DNA from: Coleofasciculus sp. S288
GTDB lineage: Bacteria; Cyanobacteriota; Cyanobacteriia; Cyanobacteriales; Coleofasciculaceae
Assembly: GCA_020216575.1 (NCBI GenBank)
Contig: JAIUYC010000197.1
Coordinates: 1-6,952, forward strand
DNA: 6,952 bases
Direction of reading: 5' to 3'
Part shown: one piece after another, positions 1-5,313 of the stretch
Numbering within the stretch: the stretch's first letter is position 1
Layout: each line of letters opens with the position of its first letter
Made by a program: the position numbers and the translations under genes
Notes under the pieces: generated by a model
What the model was told of the DNA's origin: nothing
Databases searched by the model: none
What the model saw: the letters and a program-made list of their open reading frames with translations, nothing else

Positions 1-40
1 AGATAGACAGAATTAAACGTAACGACGCTCCAGAGGGGGA

Positions 41-93
41 GACGCGAGGACGCGGAGAGTCGAGAATTCCCCGTATTGCCGTGTCGTCGTGTC
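41..93. repeat. Imperfect inverted repeat, gacgcg-rich
   Basis: The left arm begins gacgcgaggacgcgg at 41 and the right arm ends gtgtcgtcgtgtc at 93. The reverse complement of the right arm (gacacgacgacacgg) matches the left arm with scattered mismatches. The centre holds an EcoRI-like GAATTC at 64-69. Degenerate stem-loops of this composition are common between cyanobacterial genes. That assignment comes from general knowledge, not from a search. Confidence 0.5.
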
Positions 94-144
94 AGATACC
101 ACGACTGAATGCAACTTCATATCAAATTAAATCAGTAAGCGAGG

Positions 145-214
145 TTAGGGATTCGTGGTTAGTAGTTAGTCAAGAAAAACCGCTACCCATTAACTACTAA
201 CTACTAACCCCTAA
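145..214. repeat. Hairpin-forming GTTAGTAGTTAG repeat
   Basis: GGTTAGTAGTTAGT (157-170) is exactly the reverse complement of ACTAACTACTAACC (196-209), giving a 14-bp perfect stem with a 25-nt loop. TTAGG (145-149) and CCTAA (210-214) can extend the stem beyond a 7-nt one-sided bulge. There is no T-tract, so it is not a standard intrinsic terminator. It looks like a dispersed cyanobacterial intergenic repeat. A related GGTTAGGGGTTAG string occurs at the 3' end of the kinase gene at 5159. Confidence 0.7.
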
Positions 215-230
215 GCAGCCTAAAGAAATC

Positions 231-330
231 TGTCGGAGAAAAAGCCAGATAGTGGGCAAATTGCTGAAAATATCAGTATAACAGCCATGTTGGATAACGT
301 GTTTTTGCAGGATAATTTTCCTCTCCGACA
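231..330. repeat. 9-bp inverted repeat in acetyltransferase leader
   Basis: TGTCGGAGA (231-239) pairs perfectly with TCTCCGACA (322-330), with 82 nt between the arms. The sequences GCAGC (left, near 214) and GCTGC (right, 332-336) could extend the pairing with an asymmetric internal loop. The right arm ends 7 nt before the ATG at 338. Confidence 0.5.
253..282 (+). promoter_or_regulatory. Possible sigma-70 promoter for the acetyltransferase
   Basis: A -10-like TATAAC (277-282, 5 of 6 to TATAAT) follows a weak -35-like TGGGCA (253-258, 4 of 6 to TTGACA) with an 18-nt spacer. Transcription would begin near 289, which would exclude a start codon at 287 and favour 338 or 353. This rests on motif match only. 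Confidence 0.3.
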
Positions 331-337
331 AGCTGCT

Positions 338-895
338 ATGAAAAAAAACCAGATGATAGTTACTGAAACATCCAGGCTGCTCCTTCGATATTTTTCCTGG
401 GATGACTTGAACGACATGGCTGCCATTTATGCTGACCCGGTGGTCATGACATTCAGAGGGGGTCCCCGAAACTACGAGAACACCAAGCAGCACTTCAAGT
501 GGATCTTCGAGAACTACAAGAAACCCGGCTTCGAGCTGTGGGCGATCGTTGACAAAGCTGATAACAAGTTTATCGGTAATTGTGGGGTAATTCCTCAGGA
601 AGTCGATGGACAGCCAGAAAATGAAATGGGTTACATCCTGGCTAAGGAGTACTGGGGGCGAGGACTGGCAACAGAAGCCGCCTGTGCAGTTCGGGATTAC
701 GGATTTAACAAACTGGGTTACAGTCGCCTTGTTGCGCTCATCGATTCAGGAAACATCGCCTCTCAGAGAGTCGCAATGAAAGCTGGCTTGACCTATGAAA
801 AAAACACAAGTATGTGGGGAAAGACTGTTCGCGTCTATGCGATTCACAACCACAAATTACCACAGCCAAGGCATTCCTCCTACTGTTTCCGCTAA
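338..895 (+). CDS. GNAT family N-acetyltransferase, RimJ/RimL type
   Basis: This is a 185-residue cytoplasmic protein predicted to transfer an acetyl group from acetyl-CoA to an amine; the substrate cannot be read from sequence. The N-terminus (residues 7-17, IVTETSRLLLR) is the usual first strand of Acetyltransf_3/RimJ-RimL proteins. Residues 104-114 (EYWGRGLATEA) are the acetyl-CoA pyrophosphate-binding loop and helix. Residues 137-151 (SGNIASQRVAMKAGL) match the family's conserved 'N.aS..v.eK.GF' segment. The end (HNHKLPQPRHSSYCFR) is a short tail past the usual fold. The frame is open back to an ATG at 287, but those 17 residues lie inside an inverted repeat, do not resemble the family and overlap a possible promoter. 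ATG 338 was chosen; ATG 353 is also possible, and none has a clear Shine-Dalgarno. The gene stands alone and converges with the next large gene. The family call is firm; the biological role is unknown. Confidence 0.88.
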   Translation: MKKNQMIVTETSRLLLRYFSWDDLNDMAAIYADPVVMTFRGGPRNYENTKQHFKWIFENYKKPGFELWAIVDKADNKFIGNCGVIPQEVDGQPENEMGYILAKEYWGRGLATEAACAVRDYGFNKLGYSRLVALIDSGNIASQRVAMKAGLTYEKNTSMWGKTVRVYAIHNHKLPQPRHSSYCFR

Positions 896-1164
896 ACCAA
901 CCTATTTAGAAAATCGACCCAGGACGTTCTCAAATTCAAGCATTTCAACATCTATATAACTTAGGAGCGAGTTTTATAGAAACGTTAATGGTTTAGCCGC
1001 GGCTATATCTATGTGAGACTACCTCTACGACATTTGTTATCAAAAAATCACTCAAACCTTAAACCGATTAATCAATAGCCTATAGGGATGAATGGATGAT
1101 GCACTCGACAGGCAATACCCCGCATCAGAGGAAGAATACTTCATCAGCGGGGGCAGCATTAATA
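896..1164. other. Convergent intergenic region without a supported gene
   Basis: No convincing gene was seen between the acetyltransferase stop and the left inverted-repeat end. The region is AT-rich and carries a perfect 12-bp palindrome, TAGCCGCGGCTA (994-1005). No hairpin followed by a T-run was found, so neither convergent gene has an obvious intrinsic terminator. An open frame of 80 codons from 1092 runs through the repeat and into the 3' end of the opposite-strand gene; it has no family resemblance and is judged not coding. Confidence 0.6.
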
Positions 1165-1176
1165 GGACTTACGCAC
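1165..1176 (+). repeat. Left 12-bp terminal-type inverted repeat
   Basis: GGACTTACGCAC is repeated perfectly in inverted orientation at 2935-2946 (GTGCGTAAGTCC). The pair encloses 1782 bp containing the whole opposite-strand gene at 1227-2621. Similar GGACTTACGCA ends are familiar from dispersed cyanobacterial insertion-type repeats, by recollection only. No target-site duplication is evident, with AATA to the left and CGTG to the right. Confidence 0.55.
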
Positions 1177-1190
1177 AGACGCCACATTGG

Positions 1191-1235
1191 GTAGGAACTT
1201 TGGGAGAGTATCCTACTGAATGTGTCCTACTGAAT
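1191..1235. repeat. Tandem 14-bp repeat and hairpin at a gene's 3' end
   Basis: TCCTACTGAAT occurs at 1211-1221 and again at 1225-1235, a 14-bp period. GTAGGA at 1191-1196 can pair with TCCTAC in either copy (1211-1216 or 1225-1230), giving two mutually exclusive 6-bp stems. The stop codon of the minus-strand gene (1227-1229) lies inside the second copy. No T-tract is present, so termination is only a possibility. Confidence 0.5.
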
Positions 1236-2621
1236 AGGGACGCTGTATGTCCTAGATGCTATCTGGTAGAAGGTCACCAGTTCTTCAAAAGGCATCTCAA
1301 TGGGGTGAGAACTATACTGCTCAAGGATCGTTGAGCAAAGTTGCATTACTGATGAGCGATGCCCAAGTACTGCCAAAGGATGGTGAGCGCGTGCTTGGTC
1401 AAGCCACATCATAATTCCCATTGGCTCCATTCCTGTACTACCCCGGACGTTAGGAACAACCGTAACCTGCTCACGAGGATCGCTAGTCTTGTCACGCTTC
1501 CGTTTAGGCCACACCAAGTACTTCATGATGGTGGAAAAGTGGGTTTTTGAGGCTTCACTCTGAGCGCGGTACAGCACCAAACAGGCGGCAAGCCACGGAT
1601 GGTTCTGGAGCAGTTCGGCAATCTGGCTCTCGTTCAAGGTTAACAAGGTTTCCAGGTCAAGCTGAAGTGCCTGTGAGACTCGAACTTCTAGGCTTTCACG
1701 GTTCATCGCTCGTTCTAAACGAGCCACGGCATCAGGAAGTAGAACATGATAAGTCGCCCGGACATGAGAGCGAAAACCGCTAAACCCTTCTCGAGGTGGA
1801 ATCAGCTCTGTGAACAGAATCAAATCCCGCAGCAGGGCTGAGTCATCATTGGCCGCACTGGAGGCTTTGATTTTGCGATCAGCGTACCAAGGAATTGCGT
1901 ACTGCCGAAATTCATCGAGGAAGAAGTCAGTCGAAAATGGAGCACGGCGGATGAAGTCAGCGATTAAATCCCGGATGCCGAACATAAAGGTCGCTGCCGT
2001 GGTCAATGATTGAATAGCCTTTCGTGCCTGTAGCCCCTCTGGATGGTTCAAGGCTTCTTCCATCAAGAGATTTGCTGCTCCCTGCAAGCTCACCGATTTC
2101 TTAAGCAGGGTAATAAACTCTTTCTCTTGTACGTTGCCTGTAAACGTTAAAAATGCGCCATCCTCAAACAGATCGCCCAAACGATAAAGAGGCTGCCCTG
2201 TTCCAGGATTCGTTACTTCCGCGCAAGGACCATTCATCTCGATATAGGTGATGAAACTATCGCGATGAGGATGGTTTAGGCGATCGGCAAGAGCCTGAAA
2301 ATACTCCAGAAATGGCTGCTTTCCGTTGATCAAGAGCATGGCTATCCCCCGTCCAGGTATAACCTCTTCCGCAGACGCCTGGCGGCGCACAGCCTGTTGA
2401 GCATGCCGCTCCACTGAAGCTGCGAAAATTCCCAGTAACGTCAAAATCTGCCAAGCTTCTCGGCTGTTGAGTGTATCAATTGCAGGAAGTTCCATCAGAG
2501 CGTGGTGATTTACGATCCTTGCCATCTCCTCTGCTGTCAGTTCCCCTTGAAGTACCTTTGTGTTCATGGGGTAGAACTCAGAGAAAGTCCATTCCTTTAA
2601 GGAATAGGTATCGTAGGTCAT
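1227..2621 (-). CDS. Conserved-type protein, possibly IDO/PrnB-like heme superfamily
   Basis: This is a 464-residue, mostly helical soluble protein with no signal peptide or membrane segment. I do not firmly recognise the family. In the C-terminal third, H361 sits in THFSTIMKYLVWP and is followed about 34 residues later by RGSTGMEPMGIMMWL. The order and spacing resemble the proximal heme-ligand segment of indoleamine 2,3-dioxygenase (YHLQIVTKYILIP, His346 in human IDO1) and its later Gly-rich substrate loop (GTGGTDLMNFL). This suggests a heme-dependent oxygenase of the IDO/PrnB superfamily acting on an indole-like or other aromatic substrate. It is inferred by eye, and the protein is longer than IDO (about 400). 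The frame opens with GTG at 2633, but AAAGGTG (2631-2637) lies 9 nt before ATG 2621, so that start was chosen. The gene is monocistronic and enclosed by 12-bp inverted repeats. Alternatives are a helical protein of another family or a passenger gene in a mobile unit. Coding status is confident; function is not. Confidence 0.85.
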   Translation of the reverse strand: MTYDTYSLKEWTFSEFYPMNTKVLQGELTAEEMARIVNHHALMELPAIDTLNSREAWQILTLLGIFAASVERHAQQAVRRQASAEEVIPGRGIAMLLINGKQPFLEYFQALADRLNHPHRDSFITYIEMNGPCAEVTNPGTGQPLYRLGDLFEDGAFLTFTGNVQEKEFITLLKKSVSLQGAANLLMEEALNHPEGLQARKAIQSLTTAATFMFGIRDLIADFIRRAPFSTDFFLDEFRQYAIPWYADRKIKASSAANDDSALLRDLILFTELIPPREGFSGFRSHVRATYHVLLPDAVARLERAMNRESLEVRVSQALQLDLETLLTLNESQIAELLQNHPWLAACLVLYRAQSEASKTHFSTIMKYLVWPKRKRDKTSDPREQVTVVPNVRGSTGMEPMGIMMWLDQARAHHPLAVLGHRSSVMQLCSTILEQYSSHPIEMPFEELVTFYQIASRTYSVPIQ

Positions 2622-2630
2622 ATTAGGATG

Positions 2631-2637
2631 CACCTTT
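2631..2637 (-). promoter_or_regulatory. Shine-Dalgarno that decides the start at 2621
   Basis: On the minus strand AAAGGTG precedes ATG 2621 with a 9-nt spacer. It overlaps the upstream in-frame GTG (2633), so it cannot serve that codon. This favours the 464-residue form over the 468-residue form. Confidence 0.6.
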
Positions 2638-2666
2638 ACAGTTAGTTACATACTATGGATGGTTGC

Positions 2667-2688
2667 TCGTCAGCAGGCGGTTCGTCAG
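2667..2688 (-). promoter_or_regulatory. Paired TCGTCAG direct repeats upstream of the minus-strand gene
   Basis: TCGTCAG occurs at 2667-2673 and 2682-2688, 15 bp apart start to start, 46 to 67 bp upstream of the chosen start codon. Read on the minus strand they are CTGACGA sites. Paired direct repeats in this position could be a regulator-binding site. No consensus -10/-35 pair was convincing nearby. Confidence 0.25.
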
Positions 2689-2934
2689 ACCCTAATGGCA
2701 GGTATCTTTTCGCTCGCTAAGGCAGCCATCTAAGTAGATTCACAGCATATTTATGAAGTTGGAAGAGAATTTTTACGTAAAAACAGCAAAAAAATGTTAC
2801 ATCCCAATCTAGGGCTTACGGATTGACAAAAAAAGTAAAAAATGAGTAAAAAAATTGGATCGTTACGCTACTTTTTCTCAAAAGCGGCGCAAATGACGCA
2901 ATTTCGTTAATGCATACTAAAGTCTATTTGTACA
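2689..2934. other. A-rich intergenic region with palindrome and possible promoter
   Basis: No protein gene was seen here. The region has a perfect 14-bp palindrome TTTTTACGTAAAAA (2770-2783). It also has a possible plus-strand promoter: perfect -35 TTGACA (2823-2828), 18-nt spacer and weak -10 TAAAAA (2847-2852). AAAAAGTA (2830-2837) and TACTTTTT (2869-2876) form an 8-bp inverted repeat around that -10. The promoter, if real, would drive the small gene at 2982 or the kinase. Confidence 0.35.
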
Positions 2935-2946
2935 GTGCGTAAGTCC
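2935..2946 (-). repeat. Right 12-bp terminal-type inverted repeat
   Basis: GTGCGTAAGTCC is the exact reverse complement of the copy at 1165-1176. Similarity does not continue beyond 12 bp inward or outward. It could be the end of a non-autonomous element, or a separate solo repeat. Confidence 0.55.
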
Positions 2947-2981
2947 CGTGATTGGAGGAAGAGGTGCAGTCGCAGTAAGTG

Positions 2982-3125
2982 ATGACTCATCAACCACCAA
3001 AGATGCAAAATCGACGAGCTAAAAGTAAAAATGGTGAAGCGATACTGAGATTTGTTCTGGTGGTGTTCTTTGTGCTGTCGATTATGATGGCATTTGGGTT
3101 GATGTCCTCTTGTAATTGGCAATAG
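2982..3125 (+). CDS. Possible small single-span membrane protein, 47 residues
   Basis: An ATG at 2982 opens a 47-codon frame ending TAG at 3125, with an in-frame TAA at 2976 just upstream and a GTG at 2979 as an alternative start. The N-terminal 20 residues are basic (MTHQPPKMQNRRAKSKNGEA). Residues 21-42 form one strongly hydrophobic span (ILRFVLVVFFVLSIMM and onward), and the tail is SCNWQ. The positive-inside rule predicts a cytoplasmic N-terminus. A GGAGGAAGAGG tract is present but lies 17 nt or more from the start, farther than usual. No family is recognised. It lies between the right inverted repeat and the kinase and could be co-transcribed with the kinase. A chance frame remains possible. 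Confidence 0.4.
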   Translation: MTHQPPKMQNRRAKSKNGEAILRFVLVVFFVLSIMMAFGLMSSCNWQ

Positions 3126-3204
3126 ACTGCTCTATGGAATTTGACAGCTTTAGGGGTAACGGATGCCTGGGACTGATGAGTGCTCAGTGGACTGTTAAGC
3201 GGAT

Positions 3205-3246
3205 ACTACAGTTAAATAGCACTAAATAGCACGTCTTAAACTACAG
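3205..3246. promoter_or_regulatory. Nested direct repeats upstream of the kinase
   Basis: Two perfect adjacent 10-bp units TAAATAGCAC (3213-3222 and 3223-3232) are flanked by two copies of ACTACAG (3205-3211 and 3240-3246). The block ends 3 bp before the kinase Shine-Dalgarno. Adjacent units at one helical turn are typical of response-regulator dimer sites. The position would suit repression or, if transcribed, a leader element. The role is inferred. Confidence 0.4.
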
Positions 3247-3248
3247 CC

Positions 3249-3253
3249 AGGAG
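3249..3253 (+). promoter_or_regulatory. Ribosome binding site of the kinase gene
   Basis: AGGAG ends 4 nt before ATG 3258. The spacing is a little short, but it is the best Shine-Dalgarno in the region and supports this start over the in-frame ATG at 3288, which has only a GAGG 11 nt upstream. Confidence 0.55.
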
Positions 3254-3257
3254 TGAA

Positions 3258-5171
3258 ATGGAGCAGCGCATTGAGGAAAATACTTTGATGAATGAATTTT
3301 TGGAAGTGGGGCAGCAGTTTTGTGAGCCCTCAGAAATGTTTACTAAAGTGTTTCGTGCTAGCCCCGATCCTATCTCGATCGCCACGCTTGCAGAAGGACG
3401 TTACATTGATGTCAATGACAGCTTCCTTAACCTCTTTGGTTATACTCGCCAAGAGGTGATTGGGTTCACCTCAGTTGACCTAGGGTTTTGGATTAATCCA
3501 GAAGAATGCGATCGCATTAAACACCTTGTGCAGACACAAGGAGCTATCCAGAACATAGAACTTGATTACCACACTAAGTCGAATGAAATCAAAACATTGC
3601 TGCTTTCAGCAGAGATTATCGAAGTTGATGGACAGGCCTGTATTCTCTGTCTGGGTAAAGACATCACGGAACGCAAACACGTAGAAGCAACCCTGAAAAA
3701 CTCTGAAGCTAAGCTTAGGAACATCCTTAGTAGTGCTGGGGCTGTTATTGCCAGGTTCCGTCTTTACCCTAATCGCAACTGGACGTATGAGTACTTCTCG
3801 TCTGGAACGGAGTCAATTTTTGGCTATACACCGGAGGAGTTGCAAGCTAACCAAACGCTCTGGCTATCACGCATTCATCCTCAGGATGCTGAAACTATCC
3901 TTCCAAAACTCTTTGAAGACATTCTTGCTGGACGCCAAACTAAAGTCGAGTTTCGGTTTCAGCACAAGGATGGCACTTGGCGTTGGATCTCTGACACTTT
4001 AGCCCCTTGTCGAGATGAGTCTGCCGATTGTTGGCAGGTGACTTGTGTTGAAGTCGATATAACGGAGCGCAAACGAGCAGAGGATGCCCTTAGAGAATCG
4101 GAAGCCAAGCTCAGTGCTATCTTGAATAGCGCGATCGCTGTCATCGTTCGTTTTCGAGTCTTTAGCGATCGAGATTGGGAGTATGAATACTATTCACCTG
4201 GCTCCGAAATCCTGTTTGGCTACACATCAGAAGAATTAACAGCGAATAAACTCCTCTGGAGTTCTCGAATTTTACCTGAAGATATAGAATCTGTTATCCA
4301 ACCGTGCTTTGACGACATTTTTGCTGAGCGAACCACTGAGTTAAAATATCGATTCAAGCATAAAGATGGCACTCTACGCTGGATCTGCTCAACCCTGTTC
4401 TCTGAACGTAGCGAAACAGAAGACTACTGGATCGTTACGGCTGTTGGCAGTGATATCACGGCACTCAAACAGGCAGAAGCTTACCTCAAAAAATCCTTAC
4501 AGGAGAAAGAAGTTTTATTAAAAGAAGTTCATCACCGAGTTAAGAACAACTTACAAATTGTTTCTAGCCTGCTCGATCTGCAATCGCAGTCTATTCGAGA
4601 CCCACAAATGTCTGAGAGGTTTCGGGATAGCCAAAATCGGATTAGAGCGATGGCACTAATTCATGAAAAACTATATCAATCAGATACTCTAGCTCGAGTA
4701 AATATAGCTGATTATACTCAAAGCCTGACAATCTATCTAATTCAAACCTATGCAGTTAATTCCGATATTATTACATTGCAAACTGATGTTGATTCTGTGA
4801 GCCTCACTCTTGATACGGCTATTCCCTATGGTTTGATTCTTAACGAACTGCTTTCCAATGTATTCAAACATGCGTTTCCCAGAAATATGGGCGGTAGTAT
4901 TTGGATTAAACTGAAGGCTGTGCCTCCTATTACCGGGAATGAACAAGTCGATGAATTTGAACTAATTATTGGCAATGATGGCGTACCCCTACCAGAGATT
5001 CCAAATTTCTCCCAAGCAAAAACTTTAGGATTTCAATTAGTCAATGCTTTGGTACAACAACTCCAAGGTCAAATTGAAGTGGAACAGGGCAAGGGGACAG
5101 AATTTAAGCTTCGCTTTGCAGAACTCGATTCTTCTAGAACCCCTTATGAGCAAGATAAGGTTAGGGGTTAG
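3258..5171 (+). CDS. Cytoplasmic three-PAS sensor histidine kinase, HisKA_2 type
   Basis: This is a 637-residue sensor kinase predicted to autophosphorylate on histidine and pass phosphate to a response regulator not present here. There are no membrane segments, so it senses an intracellular signal. PAS1 spans about 28-140, ending in the usual DITERK. PAS2 (about 149-280) and PAS3 (about 281-412) are PAS_3-like units, each with FGYT.EEL, a conserved HKDGT and a closing DIT. They align without gaps at a 132-residue offset. A short helical linker leads to the HisKA_2 phosphoacceptor segment EVHHRVKNNLQ (423-433), with H426 the likely phosphoacceptor. The ATPase domain shows the N-box with N529, E530 and N534 (LNELLSNVFKHAF), G1 as GNDGVPLP (572-579), G2 around TLGFQLV (589-595) and GKGTEF (611-616). 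All catalytic motifs look intact. The last residues (VRG) are encoded by a GGTTAGGGGTTAG repeat at the stop codon. It converges with the downstream ATPase gene and is an orphan within the window. Confidence 0.93.
   Translation: MEQRIEENTLMNEFLEVGQQFCEPSEMFTKVFRASPDPISIATLAEGRYIDVNDSFLNLFGYTRQEVIGFTSVDLGFWINPEECDRIKHLVQTQGAIQNIELDYHTKSNEIKTLLLSAEIIEVDGQACILCLGKDITERKHVEATLKNSEAKLRNILSSAGAVIARFRLYPNRNWTYEYFSSGTESIFGYTPEELQANQTLWLSRIHPQDAETILPKLFEDILAGRQTKVEFRFQHKDGTWRWISDTLAPCRDESADCWQVTCVEVDITERKRAEDALRESEAKLSAILNSAIAVIVRFRVFSDRDWEYEYYSPGSEILFGYTSEELTANKLLWSSRILPEDIESVIQPCFDDIFAERTTELKYRFKHKDGTLRWICSTLFSERSETEDYWIVTAVGSDITALKQAEAYLKKSLQEKEVLLKEVHHRVKNNLQIVSSLLDLQSQSIRDPQMSERFRDSQNRIRAMALIHEKLYQSDTLARVNIADYTQSLTIYLIQTYAVNSDIITLQTDVDSVSLTLDTAIPYGLILNELLSNVFKHAFPRNMGGSIWIKLKAVPPITGNEQVDEFELIIGNDGVPLPEIPNFSQAKTLGFQLVNALVQQLQGQIEVEQGKGTEFKLRFAELDSSRTPYEQDKVRG
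3508..3515. repeat. HIP1 core palindrome GCGATCGC
   Basis: A GCGATCGC octamer lies within the kinase PAS1 coding region, at an Asp-Arg codon pair. HIP1 is a highly iterated palindrome of many cyanobacterial genomes. Confidence 0.8.
4131..4138. repeat. HIP1 core palindrome GCGATCGC
   Basis: A GCGATCGC octamer lies at the start of the PAS3 coding region. The equivalent position of the duplicated PAS2 unit lacks it. Confidence 0.8.
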
Positions 5172-5179
5172 TAGGAACC
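5159..5179. repeat. GGTTAGGGGTTAG repeat fragment over the kinase stop codon
   Basis: GGTTAGGGGTTAGTAGG resembles the repeat arm at 143-170 and overlaps the final codons and stop (TAG 5169-5171) of the kinase. GGTT (5159-5162) and AACC (5176-5179) close a weak inverted repeat. It appears to have supplied the last residues and the stop. Confidence 0.4.
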
Positions 5180-5313
5180 AACAAGAGCATTCACGATGCT
5201 AACGCGCATTTAAATTGCATCTTCTTTCAACAGAATAAAAGCGCTCAATTCCTCTCCCCTGCTCCCCTGCTAGTGTGACAGGTAAATTAGATGCGTCACA
5301 GCTTACTAACGCT
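5172..5313. other. Convergent intergenic region, kinase and ATPase
   Basis: The region is 142 bp and non-coding. It holds a tandem CTCCCCTG pair (5254-5261, 5262-5269) of a kind frequent between cyanobacterial genes, and TGTGAC (5274-5279)/GTCACA (5295-5300), a 6-bp stem with a 15-nt loop. No T-run follows the stem on either strand, so an intrinsic terminator is not supported. Confidence 0.5.

Noticed and set aside
197..493. Minus-strand open frames of 98 and 68 codons
   Set aside because: They lie across hairpin repeats and opposite the acetyltransferase, with no recognisable domain; they look like shadows.
1092..1334. 80-codon plus-strand open frame
   Set aside because: It crosses the inverted-repeat end and overlaps the 3' end of a well-supported minus-strand gene. 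It has no family resemblance, and the peptide reads through repeat DNA.
3141..3146. TTGACA as the -35 box of the kinase promoter
   Set aside because: No acceptable -10 hexamer is found 16-19 nt downstream; the sequence there is GC-rich (near ATGCCTGG).
3733..4002. 89-codon frame within the kinase
   Set aside because: It is an alternative frame inside a clear PAS domain, with no ribosome site and no family match.
5274..5300. TGTGAC...GTCACA as a CRP-like site or a terminator
   Set aside because: The arms are 15 nt apart, not the 6 nt of a CRP-type TGTGA-N6-TCACA site, and no T-run follows the stem on either strand.
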